DNA of 64,000 nt from Salinispora mooreana (lineage in GTDB: Bacteria > Actinomycetota > Actinomycetes > Mycobacteriales > Micromonosporaceae). Below are positions 32,240 to 41,282 of this stretch, piece after piece; positions within the stretch are counted from its first letter, which is position 1, and every line of letters starts with the position of its first letter. A program made the translations under genes and the position numbers. The notes under the pieces were generated by a model. The model searched no databases and was not told where the DNA came from. It saw only the letters and a list, made by a program, of their open reading frames with translations. The stretch covers positions 4,186,133 to 4,250,132 of the forward strand of contig NZ_KB900614.1 of assembly GCF_000379065.1 (NCBI RefSeq). Reading direction: 5' to 3'.

Positions 32240-34542
32240 ACCTGGCCCGAGTCGTCGGACTCGCCGGGCAACTGGCGCTCGGTAGCCCGCGATCGCGATT
32301 GCGATTCATCTTCACGGCTGCCGGCATGGCGGTGGCCGCGTTGTTCTTGCTCGCCGGCGCGGCGGTGTTGCCACTGAGCGAGGCTCAGCGGGACCGCGCG
32401 GCGGACCGATCCTCCACCCTGGAGAAGGGCGAGCACCGGTCGGCGGGCACGCTGCTGACTCGTGGGTGGAGCGATGTCTACCTGGATCAGCCGCTACTGG
32501 TGGAAGAGGTGGCCGCGATCCGGTCGGATGCGCCGCCACCACCGGGGCTGGAACGCCTGCCGGGTCCGGGTGAGATCGTCGTCTCCCCGGAGGTGGAGGC
32601 CGCGCTGCGGACGGACGTGACGCTGCGCGAGCGATACCCGCAATCGATAATCGGCACTGTCGGGGATGCCGGCCTGACCGGGCCGCGCGAGTGGGTCCTG
32701 TGGATGGGCGCGGATCCCGCGGCTTTTCCCACTGACTACGTCCCGTCCTCCGGTTGGGGTGCCAAGCCCAAGGATGTTCCTCCCCTTCCGGGCGGGCTGC
32801 GTCTGGCGGTGCCGGTTGGCCTCGCGGCCCTGCTGCTTCCACTACTCGCATTGGTCGTCAACGCGGTCCGCTGGGGTTCACAAGAACGAAATCGCCGGCT
32901 CGCCGCACTTCGGCTAACCGGGATGTCGGCCGCGCAGGTGCGGATCCTCACCGCGGCCGAGGTCGGGCTGGCGTCGGCCGTGGGCGCGGTGGGAGGCGGC
33001 CTCAGCTTCGTGGTGCTCACCGCCGTACTGGCGCGTTGGTTGCCGGGCGGGGGTGCGTTCTTCCTCGACGCCCTGCCGCCGGCCCCGTCGGCCGTGGCGA
33101 TCATTGTCGGGCTGCCGGTGTTCGCCACGTTGACGGCCGTGGGCGCGCTTCGACGCATGATCATTAATCCGCTGGGTGTCGTTCGACGTTCTGCGGTAAC
33201 CCGACCGGGGCGGTGGCGGCTGCTGCCGCTGGTCGCCGGTCTGGCACTGGTCGGCTGGCTGCTCATGACCAGCCTGTCCCAGGCCGACGCCGCTGTGCCG
33301 TTTTTCCTGGCCGGGGTGCTGATCATGGTCGGCCTACTGGTGGGCGCACCAGTGCTCTGCCTTGGCGTCGCCAAGCTCCTGCTGCGGATGGACCGCCATC
33401 CGACCGTGCTCCTTGCGGCCCGGCGCGCCCAGGCATCGGCGGGCTCCGCCGCCCGGGTGGTGGGCGTCGTCACGCTCCTGGTGTTCGCCGCCGGCTGGTT
33501 CCTCGCCGTGCTGCCGCTGGCCGACGCGTCCAACGCTTCGTCACTGGCTCGGCTGGAGCAGAGCCTCAAGCCGCAAACGATGATCGCGAACGTCGAGCGG
33601 GCGCCGGAGCCAGGCGAACTGGATCTGCCCGGGGTCACCGGTGTGGCACTGCTGGTCCAGCTGGAACTGGGTGTCCAGGGTGCGGCAAGTGGAGGCCTGC
33701 ACGCGACCGCCGGTGACTGCGCCGCCCTGTCGACCGTGCTACGCGCGCCACTGCCCAAGTGCGACCCGGAGGTCACCTACCTCACGGGTGTGGGTGAGCA
33801 GAGTCGCCTGGCTGATGGGAGGCCGCTGGCGGCAATCCGAGTCGACTCCGAGAGCGCCGACGGCCTCAACTACGTCGAACTCGGCCCGGTCCGGTACGGC
33901 CCGGCCTTCGAGCGTGTCCCGGAAGGACTGGAGGAGCTAGGTAGTCTCGGTCTGGGGATCGTGCCGATGTCCGGCGTGCCGGCGGAGGCGCTCCACGCCG
34001 GCCTAACACCCCAGCTCCTGGTGACCGTGTCCAGCAGCGACCCCGGCACCGTCGAACGAGTGCGTACGGCCATCCAGGGCCTTCAGGAGGGGGGCCGTCG
34101 GGAGGTCCGCGACGTGGCGGCGATGATCCAGGAACACCAGTCGGTGAGTGCGATGTATCAGCGGGTTACCTGGGCCGGGCTCGTGCTGGCCTTCATCGTC
34201 TCCACGCTCTCCCTCGCGGTGGCTCTGCTCGATCGACTCCTCGAAGAGCGCCGCGCGGTCGCCGCGCTGCGCGCGCAGGGAGTCACCGTACGCACGCTGC
34301 GAATGGTGCTAATGGGGCAAACGGCGGCGAACCTACTGCCCGGTGCACTGCTCGGCCTAGCCTGCACAGTCCCGGTAGCGGAGGTGTTCTTCGCCATCAC
34401 GGACCACCCCGAGCTGACGATTCCCTGGGCGCAGCTGGCGGCGACCGCGGCTGGCTGCGGGGTGGCCGCGCTCGCCGCCGCGGCGCTGATGCTGCCCGCG
34501 CTCAGGGAGGCGATCGATCCCCGGCTACTGGCCGCCGACTAA
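32236..34542 (+). CDS. ABC transporter permease, duplicated FtsX type
   Basis: 768 aa, TTG start overlapping the ATPase stop. An N-terminal helix, a ~150-residue extracellular part, three helices with an FtsX core (RLAALRLTGMSAAQVRILTA), further helices, a second extracellular domain (~430-625, containing two Cys) and a final FtsX core (RRAVAALRAQGVTVRTLRM) with three helices. It is larger than its 23970 counterpart. The big outside domains suggest recognition of a peptide or lipid; the substrate is unknown. Confidence 0.87.
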   Translation: MNLARVVGLAGQLALGSPRSRLRFIFTAAGMAVAALFLLAGAAVLPLSEAQRDRAADRSSTLEKGEHRSAGTLLTRGWSDVYLDQPLLVEEVAAIRSDAPPPPGLERLPGPGEIVVSPEVEAALRTDVTLRERYPQSIIGTVGDAGLTGPREWVLWMGADPAAFPTDYVPSSGWGAKPKDVPPLPGGLRLAVPVGLAALLLPLLALVVNAVRWGSQERNRRLAALRLTGMSAAQVRILTAAEVGLASAVGAVGGGLSFVVLTAVLARWLPGGGAFFLDALPPAPSAVAIIVGLPVFATLTAVGALRRMIINPLGVVRRSAVTRPGRWRLLPLVAGLALVGWLLMTSLSQADAAVPFFLAGVLIMVGLLVGAPVLCLGVAKLLLRMDRHPTVLLAARRAQASAGSAARVVGVVTLLVFAAGWFLAVLPLADASNASSLARLEQSLKPQTMIANVERAPEPGELDLPGVTGVALLVQLELGVQGAASGGLHATAGDCAALSTVLRAPLPKCDPEVTYLTGVGEQSRLADGRPLAAIRVDSESADGLNYVELGPVRYGPAFERVPEGLEELGSLGLGIVPMSGVPAEALHAGLTPQLLVTVSSSDPGTVERVRTAIQGLQEGGRREVRDVAAMIQEHQSVSAMYQRVTWAGLVLAFIVSTLSLAVALLDRLLEERRAVAALRAQGVTVRTLRMVLMGQTAANLLPGALLGLACTVPVAEVFFAITDHPELTIPWAQLAATAAGCGVAALAAAALMLPALREAIDPRLLAAD

Positions 34543-34643
34543 ACCCGGGCGAGGTGCATGGTCGCCAGCTATCGCACGGGCCGCCGCTGGCGGGTTGGAG
34601 TTGGAAGGTGGTCCTTGGCCTAACCCAGACGCTAACGTACCGT

Positions 34644-34922
34644 ATGCCGGTAATTGATCTAGATGCACCACCGCGCAGCTCGCCGCCGCTGCGACGCCCG
34701 CACCCTCGGCTTTTCATTGCCGTCGGCGTGATGCTTGCCCTTGGCGTTCTCACCGGTGAGCCTGCGGATCGACCCTTGCAGGTTGATATGTCTCCGGTTT
34801 GTGAGCCTCCTGCGGTTGACGCAGACAACACGGTGGCTCCAACGAGGGTCGAATACACCATCGATCCTCAGACCGGCCGCATCCTTTCGGGGCGGTGCGA
34901 CACCTCCGAGCTTGCTCGTTGA
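34644..34922 (+). CDS. membrane-anchored hypothetical, probably truncated
   Basis: 92 aa: a basic/Pro-rich N-terminus (MPVIDLDAPPRSSPPLRRPHP), one helix (LFIAVGVMLALGVLTG), then an extracytoplasmic start. Relatives with this N-terminus are several hundred residues long, so the stop after DTSELAR probably marks a break close to the integrated element. Confidence 0.45.
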   Translation: MPVIDLDAPPRSSPPLRRPHPRLFIAVGVMLALGVLTGEPADRPLQVDMSPVCEPPAVDADNTVAPTRVEYTIDPQTGRILSGRCDTSELAR

Positions 34923-35061
34923 CCCGGAGCCGCCCTGCGCACAGTCGGCGCTCCCACTCTCCGTGCCAGCCGCCGGGCGGTTGCGTGGCAAGAGTCGGAG
35001 CGCCGGCGCAGCGCCGGATGCCGCGACGTGGTCACTCAGTTGGTCAAACACCACATACAGC

Positions 35062-35094
35062 AGGGGGCACATCCATCGACTGGATGTGCCCCCT
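35062..35094. terminator. hairpin next to attL
   Basis: 14-bp stem AGGGGGCACATCCA/TGGATGTGCCCCCT. The same hairpin with one loop change recurs at 40793-40825, again just before the att repeat. Confidence 0.8.
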
Positions 35095-35100
35095 GACTCG

Positions 35101-35144
35101 GTCGGGGTGGCCGGATTCGAACCGACGACCTCTTCGTCCCGAAC
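35101..35144. repeat. att repeat 1 (copy of tRNA-Pro 3' part)
   Basis: 44 bp identical to the anticodon-loop-to-3'-end part of tRNA-Pro(CGG) at 48815-48858. Outer boundary of the left integrated element. Confidence 0.92.
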
Positions 35145-35170
35145 TCTCGGCGGGCCGGCTTGGACGGGTG

Positions 35171-35443
35171 TCATCCGAGGTCGTCTGGCCTGTTGGGGCT
35201 GCTTTGGGTCGGTCTCGGTGGGTTGGGTTGCTGTACTTCGCTGCTGTACTGCTCGTCAATGAGGAACTGCCCGAAGTGGGCGCGCATGCGTAGCCAGTGC
35301 TGGCGGTCGTCGCAGGGGTGGAGTCGGCCGCAGCGGCACAGGCTCAGACCCAATTCGGAGTGCTTGATCAGCAGGATATCCGCATAGGCCACCTGCGCCT
35401 TGGCGTACTCTCGAAAGGCCGTCGAGGTGTAGATGATTCCCAT
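35171..35443 (-). CDS. hypothetical protein of integrated element
   Basis: 90 aa: MGIIYTSTAFREYAKAQVAY and a CRCGRLHPCDDRQHWLRMRAHFGQ stretch with a C-x-C...C pattern that may bind metal. 3 bp from the upstream 35447 gene, same strand; likely an operon. Similar small proteins often sit beside XRE-TPR regulators in actinobacterial elements. Confidence 0.6.
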   Translation of the reverse strand: MGIIYTSTAFREYAKAQVAYADILLIKHSELGLSLCRCGRLHPCDDRQHWLRMRAHFGQFLIDEQYSSEVQQPNPPRPTQSSPNRPDDLG

Positions 35444-35446
35444 CGG

Positions 35447-35779
35447 TCACCGCCCCGCACTGCGACGGTGGCGCCAGAGGAGTTCGGCGACGGCGTCCAC
35501 GGGGTCGATGTCCCCGGCCGTCAGTCGCTGGCGGGTGACGGCGATCCAGGGCGGCGAGGCGGGGGTTGTTTCGCCGCAGGCGGTTCGCATCCCCTCTTGG
35601 GCGAGTTGGGCCAGCCGGCAGGGATGGCGGTGGTTCTCATGCCAGCAGCCGGCGACCACGCAGAAGCCGGCGCTGTCTGGCCGGTGGGCCTCCCAGAGGG
35701 CACGAGCCAGTCGCCACAGTAGGCGGCGCCGGCACTCTGTGGGCGGCTCGATGGGCGGATTTTCGACATCGAAGAACAT
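35447..35779 (-). CDS. hypothetical protein of integrated element
   Basis: 110 aa from ATG 35779 (MFFDVENPPIEPPTECRRRL); ATG 35815 is also in frame. Contains FCVVAGCWHENHRHPCRLAQ, a Cys/His cluster, and a C-terminal DPVDAVAELLWRHRR helix. Divergent from the XRE-TPR gene. Function unknown. Confidence 0.6.
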   Translation of the reverse strand: MFFDVENPPIEPPTECRRRLLWRLARALWEAHRPDSAGFCVVAGCWHENHRHPCRLAQLAQEGMRTACGETTPASPPWIAVTRQRLTAGDIDPVDAVAELLWRHRRSAGR

Positions 35780-35911
35780 GCGCCGACCATCCCGCCCTGC
35801 GACGGACCGCCCCATGGCCAGCGGTCATGTCACGGTGACATGGGACGGCTCGACCAGCGTGAATGGTCGCCCTAGGCTGTCGGCCGGAACACCTTGAGTA
35901 GTCGGAACGCG

Positions 35912-37363
35912 ATGCTGGGAGCTGCCGTGCTGCTCGATCCACTACGAATACCGGAGGATGCGTGGTCGCACGGCGAGGTGCTGGCCGCCTTGGCCGCCCG
36001 CGACATCGGCGCGCTGTTCCGTCTGATCGCCAGCCTCACCGGGGCGAGTCAGAGCCAGATCGGGGCCGCCGTCGGGCTGGAACAGGGCTACGTCAGCCGG
36101 ATCATGGCCGGCCGCAAGGTCACCTCGATCGACGTCCTGGAGCGGATCGCCGACGGCTGCCGGATGCCCAACCGGGCGCGAGTAACGATGGGCCTGGCGC
36201 CCCGACAGGCCACATCTCCGGCCACCCCCGGCCGGCTCACCCGCGGTGGGCTCACTCCCGGTCGGCTCGGCGAGCCGCCGGCCAACCGGACCTGGCAAGA
36301 CGACGTGCGCAGTGCCGCAGAGCTTTGGCGAGGTGACGTGAACCGTCGAGACGTACTCCGGCAGGTGGCCTTCCACTCCGCCGGCTACACCCTGCCGGCA
36401 CTGCGCTGGTTCACCGCCCCCGACCCGGCTCCGGTCACCCAGCCCGGCCGCAACGCGGTCGGTCAACCGGAGATCGACACCATCCGCGCCATGACCGCGA
36501 CCTACCGCCAGTTGGACAACCAGTACGGCGGCGGGCACGCCCGTGACACTGTCGCCCGCTACCTCCACCAGGAGGTGACCCCGCTGCTCACCGACGGTCG
36601 CTTCGACCACCCCACTGGCCAACGGCTACTCAGCGCCGCCGCCGAACTGGCCCAACTCGCCGGCTGGCAGGCGTACGACACCGCCCAACACGGCATCGCC
36701 CAGCGGTACCTCACCCTCGCCCTGGACTTCGCCCACGCCGCCGCAGACGACGGCCTCGGCGCGGAGATCCTCGCCGCGATGAGCCACCAGGCCACCTACC
36801 TCGGTCACACCACCGCCGGCCTCGACCTCGCCCGCGCCGCGGGCCAGACCGCCCACCGCGCCGGACTTCCCGTCCTGACCGCCGAAGCCCACGTCATGCA
36901 AGCCCACGCCCTGGCCAAAGCCAACGACGAACGAGCCTGCGCCACCGCCCTGCATAACGCAGAACAAGCCCTCGACCGAGCCGACCGCAGCGCCGACCCG
37001 CAATGGCTCAGCTACTTCGACGAGGCATACCTGTCCGCCAAGTTCGGCCACTGCTTCCACGCCCTCGGCCGCAACACCCACGCCGAACGCTTCGCCGCCC
37101 GATCCCTACGCATGAACGATCACTTCGTACGCGGCAAAGCCTTCAACCTCGCCCTACTCGCCAACATCCACGCCCACCAGGGGCAACCCGAACGGGCCTG
37201 CGCCATTGGCGCGCAAGCCCTGACCCTGACCACCCAACTTCGCTCCGCCAGAGCCGTCCGCTATCTCCGCGACCTGCAAACCCAACTCGCCCCGCACCGG
37301 CGACTACCCGCCGTCCGGCACTTCACCGGTCGCATCAACGCCACCCTCGGCCCGCGACGCTGA
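35912..37363 (+). CDS. XRE regulator with TPR-like domain
   Basis: 483 aa from ATG 35912 (TTG 35894 possible). HTH at ~25-65 (SQSQIGAAVGLEQGYVSRIMAGRKV), then a long alpha-helical TPR-like region from ~170 (RLLSAAAELAQLAGWQAYD, AHAAADDGLGAEILAAMSH). This type of regulator is common in pSAM2-like elements, where it governs the adjoining Nudix/rep module. Its role here is inferred from context. Confidence 0.82.
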   Translation: MLGAAVLLDPLRIPEDAWSHGEVLAALAARDIGALFRLIASLTGASQSQIGAAVGLEQGYVSRIMAGRKVTSIDVLERIADGCRMPNRARVTMGLAPRQATSPATPGRLTRGGLTPGRLGEPPANRTWQDDVRSAAELWRGDVNRRDVLRQVAFHSAGYTLPALRWFTAPDPAPVTQPGRNAVGQPEIDTIRAMTATYRQLDNQYGGGHARDTVARYLHQEVTPLLTDGRFDHPTGQRLLSAAAELAQLAGWQAYDTAQHGIAQRYLTLALDFAHAAADDGLGAEILAAMSHQATYLGHTTAGLDLARAAGQTAHRAGLPVLTAEAHVMQAHALAKANDERACATALHNAEQALDRADRSADPQWLSYFDEAYLSAKFGHCFHALGRNTHAERFAARSLRMNDHFVRGKAFNLALLANIHAHQGQPERACAIGAQALTLTTQLRSARAVRYLRDLQTQLAPHRRLPAVRHFTGRINATLGPRR

Positions 37364-37366
37364 CCA

Positions 37367-37933
37367 TCACAGTTCCCCCCGGGCCTTACGCGCGGCCAGC
37401 TCCAGCACCGCGACCACCGTGCCGGCACCGACGATCTCACCCCGGGACACCAGCTCGTACGCCTCGTCGAGCGGAATCCACGCGACCTGCTCCGCCTCAT
37501 TCACGTCCACCGGCGCGCCGATGTACTCGGCCCGCTGGGCCAGGAACAGCAGGTTCTCGGCGTCGGCGGTCCCGACCCAGGGTTGGAAGGACAACAACGG
37601 CTCGACCGCCCGGGGGCGCCAGCCGGTCTCCTCCTCGACCTCCCGCACCGCACACTGCGCCGGGTGCTCGTCGTCGTCAACATAGCCGCCGGGCAACTCC
37701 CACACCCACCGGTCGAACACGAACCGGTGCCGCCGCATCAACAACAGGCGCTCCCGATCATCGAGCACGGCGACCATGGCCGACCGGGGAGCCCGGATCA
37801 CGTACTGCTCGAACCGAACACCATCCGGCAACTCCACCTCGGCAATACTCAACCGCGCCCGCCGGGTGTCATCCACCACCCGCTCACCGTGGACCGTCCA
37901 CCGAGTCAACTCCGCCGCCTGCTTCTCCACCAC
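37367..37933 (-). CDS. Nudix hydrolase (Pif-like context)
   Basis: About 188 aa from GTG 37933. The Nudix box GGYVDDDEHPAQCAVREVEEETGW is complete (G-x5-E-x7-REVxEExG pattern, with the usual glycine/acidic residues). Convergent with the XRE-TPR gene. In pSAM2 the Pif protein, which prevents redundant transfer, has a Nudix motif; the same function is possible but not shown. It is one of the few intact genes left in this decayed element. Confidence 0.88.
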   Translation of the reverse strand: MVEKQAAELTRWTVHGERVVDDTRRARLSIAEVELPDGVRFEQYVIRAPRSAMVAVLDDRERLLLMRRHRFVFDRWVWELPGGYVDDDEHPAQCAVREVEEETGWRPRAVEPLLSFQPWVGTADAENLLFLAQRAEYIGAPVDVNEAEQVAWIPLDEAYELVSRGEIVGAGTVVAVLELAARKARGEL

Positions 37934-38176
37934 CCCGCCAGTATCCGCGCCGAACCCCACACCCTGCACGACAGGCGGCACCTACTGGCCGCACCATCCC
38001 GGTTCTGCCAAGCCGCCCGACCCCTCGCTTGTAAGTCCTGGGCACTCCGTCCATGCGCGTCCGCGCACGTCTCTGACGTCGGGTACTGATCCACCACTTT
38101 CCGTCCTTGGCCCTCCCCGCCTGGCCCTGTTGCTGTCGACAGCAGCAGGGCTACCGGCGCTCCTGGACCTGACGCC

Positions 38177-38340
38177 AACCGACTACCGTCGACCTGTCCC
38201 TTGGCTACCGCTCGCCTGGTGAACCCGCCGTCGTACACGTCGACCAAGAGTGGAACTACCAGATCATGGTCCTCGCCCCCGACTTCAAGACCTTCGTGAC
38301 GGGCCTGGTCGACGAATCCGAGTACGACCTCGACGACTGA
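38177..38340 (+). pseudogene. SUKH/SMI1-KNR4 family C-terminal remnant
   Basis: The frame reads ...SLGYRSPGEPAVVHVDQEWN, then IMVLAPDFKTFVTGLVDESE and stop, like the end of SMI1/KNR4 (SUKH) immunity-type proteins. No start or N-terminal half is present upstream. Confidence 0.5.
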
Positions 38341-38733
38341 TCTCCAGTCCGCGACGGAACAGCGAGTCGGTCAGACGTTGAAGCGGAGCTAAGAGCCACT
38401 GTCCCGCTGCTGGCGGCGACACCGTCCGACACCTGGTCACTCGACCTCTCGGGCTGTCATGGTTGTTCGCTGTTTGACGACCTTTCACGGTGTCTTGTGC
38501 CCCCTGTGTGCCCCGGGCCCCCTGTCGGTGTGTCTGTAGTTGACCCCTGTTGACCAACCGGACGGGCACGCGGCGGGGCACCGACCTCCGGGTCTGTGAG
38601 CATACGGTCACCGGTCGATGCGCAGCTTGGGAAGACACCGAGCTGCGGTGCGAGTCACCACCGTCATGGTCTCCCGTGGATGCACCGTCACCCTGGCGAG
38701 CGTTAGGCGTTGATCGCCATCTAGCATCACCTC
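38341..38733. other. gene-free stretch
   Basis: No supported gene. Only a short direct repeat TTGACCCCTGTTGACC at about 38540 was noticed. Confidence 0.4.
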
Positions 38734-39309
38734 GTGGTTCCGACTAGCACGAACTCAGCTGGCGGGCTACCGCCTCGGCGCCTCCCGCTGGAAGTCAACA
38801 TCGCAATCGCATTGTTGATTCTTCAGGCGTCGTTGCTAATATTCGCGGCGATTTCCGCCGCATACCATCAAGGGGAGATCGATGCTGCTGTAAACGATGC
38901 AGCGGCTCGTTCCAGCACCCCGATAGACAGCGGTTCGATCGCACTCAAGGCGTCCTACTTCCATTTCCAGGCTCAGCTTACCCTGTGGTATGCACTCTTC
39001 TTCGCGCCCGCATTGGTTGGCGTCGCGTTGTGGGTCAGGACGGGTCAACAGAGTGCGCGAGTAGCCACCCTCGCGACGAGCCTGCTTAGCGTGCTTTGCT
39101 GTTGTGGGGCCGGGGGATGGTTATGGCTATCTGACGAACCAACAGGGATTGATGAAGCATTGCCGGACGCATTCGGTCGAATAACTCCAGTATGGGTTGA
39201 ACTGGGTCAACTCGGGCTCGCAGCGTCCTTTGTGCCCGCATTTATCACAGCCGTACTGATTTATAGTGCGCGTACCGTTGCCCGGGCCGCGCCAGAATCG
39301 GACCAGTGA
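38734..39309 (+). CDS. four-helix membrane protein
   Basis: 191 aa, GTG start. Helices around residues 20-45, 80-100, 108-132 (with CCCCGAGGW-like LSVLCCCGAGGWLWL) and 155-180. Base composition is visibly lower in GC than neighbours, which suggests recent acquisition. No family recognised. Confidence 0.6.
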   Translation: MVPTSTNSAGGLPPRRLPLEVNIAIALLILQASLLIFAAISAAYHQGEIDAAVNDAAARSSTPIDSGSIALKASYFHFQAQLTLWYALFFAPALVGVALWVRTGQQSARVATLATSLLSVLCCCGAGGWLWLSDEPTGIDEALPDAFGRITPVWVELGQLGLAASFVPAFITAVLIYSARTVARAAPESDQ

Positions 39310-39667
39310 CCTCTTCGGCGTCAAGGAATAATCATCCGTCGATGAGCTGGGCGAGCAGCGGAATCTACTTGCGCGAACGGTCCATCGGCGTCCACAAACG
39401 TCCGGCGTCGCTCGCCCCCGGCCGTGACTCAGTTAGTCACCCAACTTGTCTGACGGCGACCCCAAGCTCGACAAGTAGTTCTGTGGTCGTGATCACTTGT
39501 ACCTCACGGGCGGTGAGCCGCCGCGCGGACCCGGCGTGCCCTGCCCTGCGCCGCGTCGCTCCGGCGCGGCGCGGCCGGCTGCGGGCGACGAACCCCACCA
39601 CTTCCCCACCCGGCCCGTTGCGGGCCGCCTTGATAGATGTACAGAAAGTCCTCCCACCCGAGCTGGC
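39310..39667. other. gene-free or decayed stretch
   Basis: No convincing gene. A minus-strand tail (REVQVITTTELLVELGVAVRQ, ending at 39437) might be the end of a small protein, but no start is supported. Confidence 0.3.
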
Positions 39668-40171
39668 AGCCATGCTGCCGTAGCCTTCCGGGGCCCGGAC
39701 ACCGTCGACGCCTACGCCGACCCGGAAGGCGACCACCTCGCCCGGCTCGTCGGCGCCTGCTGGCGACTCGGCCGCCCCACCCGGCACCACGTCACCCGGA
39801 CAGCCAGGAAGACAGAAGGCCGTCAAGGCGACCTTGACCCCACACTGAACGAGTACGCCGGGCTGCGCCGCTGGGCGCACATGCTCGGCTACGGCGGCCA
39901 CTTCCTCACCAAGGCCCGCCGCTACTCGGTCACCTTCGGCCTGCTCCGCGACATCCGCGTCGCCTACCGCCGCACCGAGCACACCGACACCGCCGGCAGC
40001 GACGACACCGCCGGTACGGTCACCGTCGGCACGCTGGCCTTCGTCGGCTCCGGCTGGCTCACCGACGGCGACGCCCTGCTCCCCAGCACTGCTGCCGCCC
40101 AACGCCGGGAACGCCAACGTCTCGGCCGCGAGGAACTCGCCCACGAGGCGTGGTCGGGGGTGGCGGCATGA
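39668..40171 (+). pseudogene. RepSA-type replication initiator, C-terminal remnant
   Basis: From about 39668 the frame has the C-terminal region of pSAM2-type RepSA proteins: VAFRGPDTVDAYADPEGDHL, LNEYAGLRRWAHMLGYGGHFLTKARRYSVTFGLLR. The replication-initiator domain upstream is missing. Ends in ATGA overlap with an excisionase-like start. Confidence 0.75.
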
Positions 40172-40257
40172 CCCGACACCTCACCCCACGGTGGTACTCC
40201 CCGGTTGAGGTCGCCGTCCTGATGCCCGCCCGCACCCGCGCCAACGGCGAAGGGTGA
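40168..40257 (+). pseudogene. excisionase (Xis) N-terminal remnant
   Basis: 29 codons (MTRHLTPRWYSPVEVAVLMP then ARTRANGEG stop). Starts like pSAM2-type Xis proteins and overlaps RepSA in the canonical order rep-xis-int, but breaks off and joins directly to integrase sequence. Confidence 0.6.
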
Positions 40258-40758
40258 GGTGCTCGGCCTCACCGGGGACACCGTGGACCTGGCGGCGGGG
40301 GAGTTGTGGATCGGCTGGCAGTTGCAGCGGGTCGGCGGCCAACTGCTGCACCGGGAGACCAAGACGCAGACCTCGGACGCCACGCTCCCGCTGCCGGACA
40401 TCTGCGCGGCGGCACTCGACCTCCGCCAGCAGGCGAGGCAGGCAGACCGCGACCAGGCGGGCATCGCCTGGCAGGGCTCGCCGCTGCTGTTCACCACCCG
40501 CTACGGGACCCCCATCGAGCCGCGCAACTTCAACCGTTCCTGGGACGCCCGCTGCGCCCGCGCCGGGTCCGGAGGATCACCGTGCATGACGCCCGGCGTA
40601 CCTGCGCGACCCTGCTCGTCGACCTGGACGTGCACCCGCGCGTCATCATGCAGGTGCTCCGGCACGCGGAGGTGTCGGTGACGATGGAGATCTATTCGCA
40701 GGCGTCGTCGGACGCCACCCCAGACGCGCTCAAGCGCCTGGGCGAGAGCCTGCGCTGA
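40253..40758 (+). pseudogene. tyrosine integrase, C-terminal remnant with frameshift
   Basis: GEVLGLTGDTVDLAAGEL through TKTQTSDATLPLP and SPLLFTTRYGTPIEPRNFNRSW. A shift at about 40575 leads to VHDARRTCATLLVDLDVHPRVIMQVLRHAEVSVTMEIYSQ, stop 40758. The catalytic block has H-x-x-R as HDAR and the Tyr in EIYSQ, but the N-terminal half and first catalytic Arg are lost. Confidence 0.8.
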
Positions 40759-40792
40759 CTGCTGCTGTACTCCACTGCTGTACAGACGTACT

Positions 40793-40825
40793 AGGGGGCA
40801 CATCCATCGATTGGATGTGCCCCCT
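40793..40825. terminator. hairpin next to middle att
   Basis: Same 14-bp stem AGGGGGCACATCCA/TGGATGTGCCCCCT as at 35062-35094, loop changed by one base. Confidence 0.8.
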
Positions 40826-40831
40826 GACTCG

Positions 40832-40875
40832 GTCGGGGTGGCCGGATTCGAACCGACGACCTCTTCGTCCCGAAC
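40832..40875. repeat. att repeat 2 (between the two elements)
   Basis: 44 bp identical to 35101-35144 and to 48815-48858. It separates the decayed left element from the right element. Confidence 0.92.
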
Positions 40876-41050
40876 GGCCGTGGGTGCCGTCAACCGCCGT
40901 CAAGCGTTGCCATCCGTTGCGTCGCAGTGCAGCGCGCTTGCATGTCTGCTGTCGCCGGTTGCCATCCTCTGCGGTCTGGTTTGCTGACAACCTGCTGACT
41001 GCCGCCGACGCTGCATGCGGTTCGAACGACCCGGACGGCACAATGGCGGG

Positions 41051-41278
41051 GTGACGACGACGCCAGACCCGCAAGCCGAGTGGTGGACAACCTCGGACGT
41101 GGCTGCCTACATCGGTGTCCGGGTCGCCACGGTGGCGACGTACCGAAAGCGGGATCAGATGCCCGCCCCCGACATGACGGTTGGACGTACGCACATGTGG
41201 CGACCAAAGCGAATCATCGAATGGCACGCAGGTAGGCCCCGTCCTGGCGTCGGAGGTCGCTTCGGTATCAGGGAGTAG
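41051..41278 (+). CDS. excisionase-like HTH protein
   Basis: 75 aa, GTG start. MerR/HTH_17-type fold: WWTTSDVAAYIGVRVATVATYRKRDQMPAPDMTVG and a W-rich RTHMWRPKRIIEWHAGRPRPG end, as in small Xis or AlpA-like proteins. It sits just inside the left end of the right element. A second Xis-like gene lies at 46534. Confidence 0.72.
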   Translation: MTTTPDPQAEWWTTSDVAAYIGVRVATVATYRKRDQMPAPDMTVGRTHMWRPKRIIEWHAGRPRPGVGGRFGIRE

Positions 41279-41282
41279 AAAG

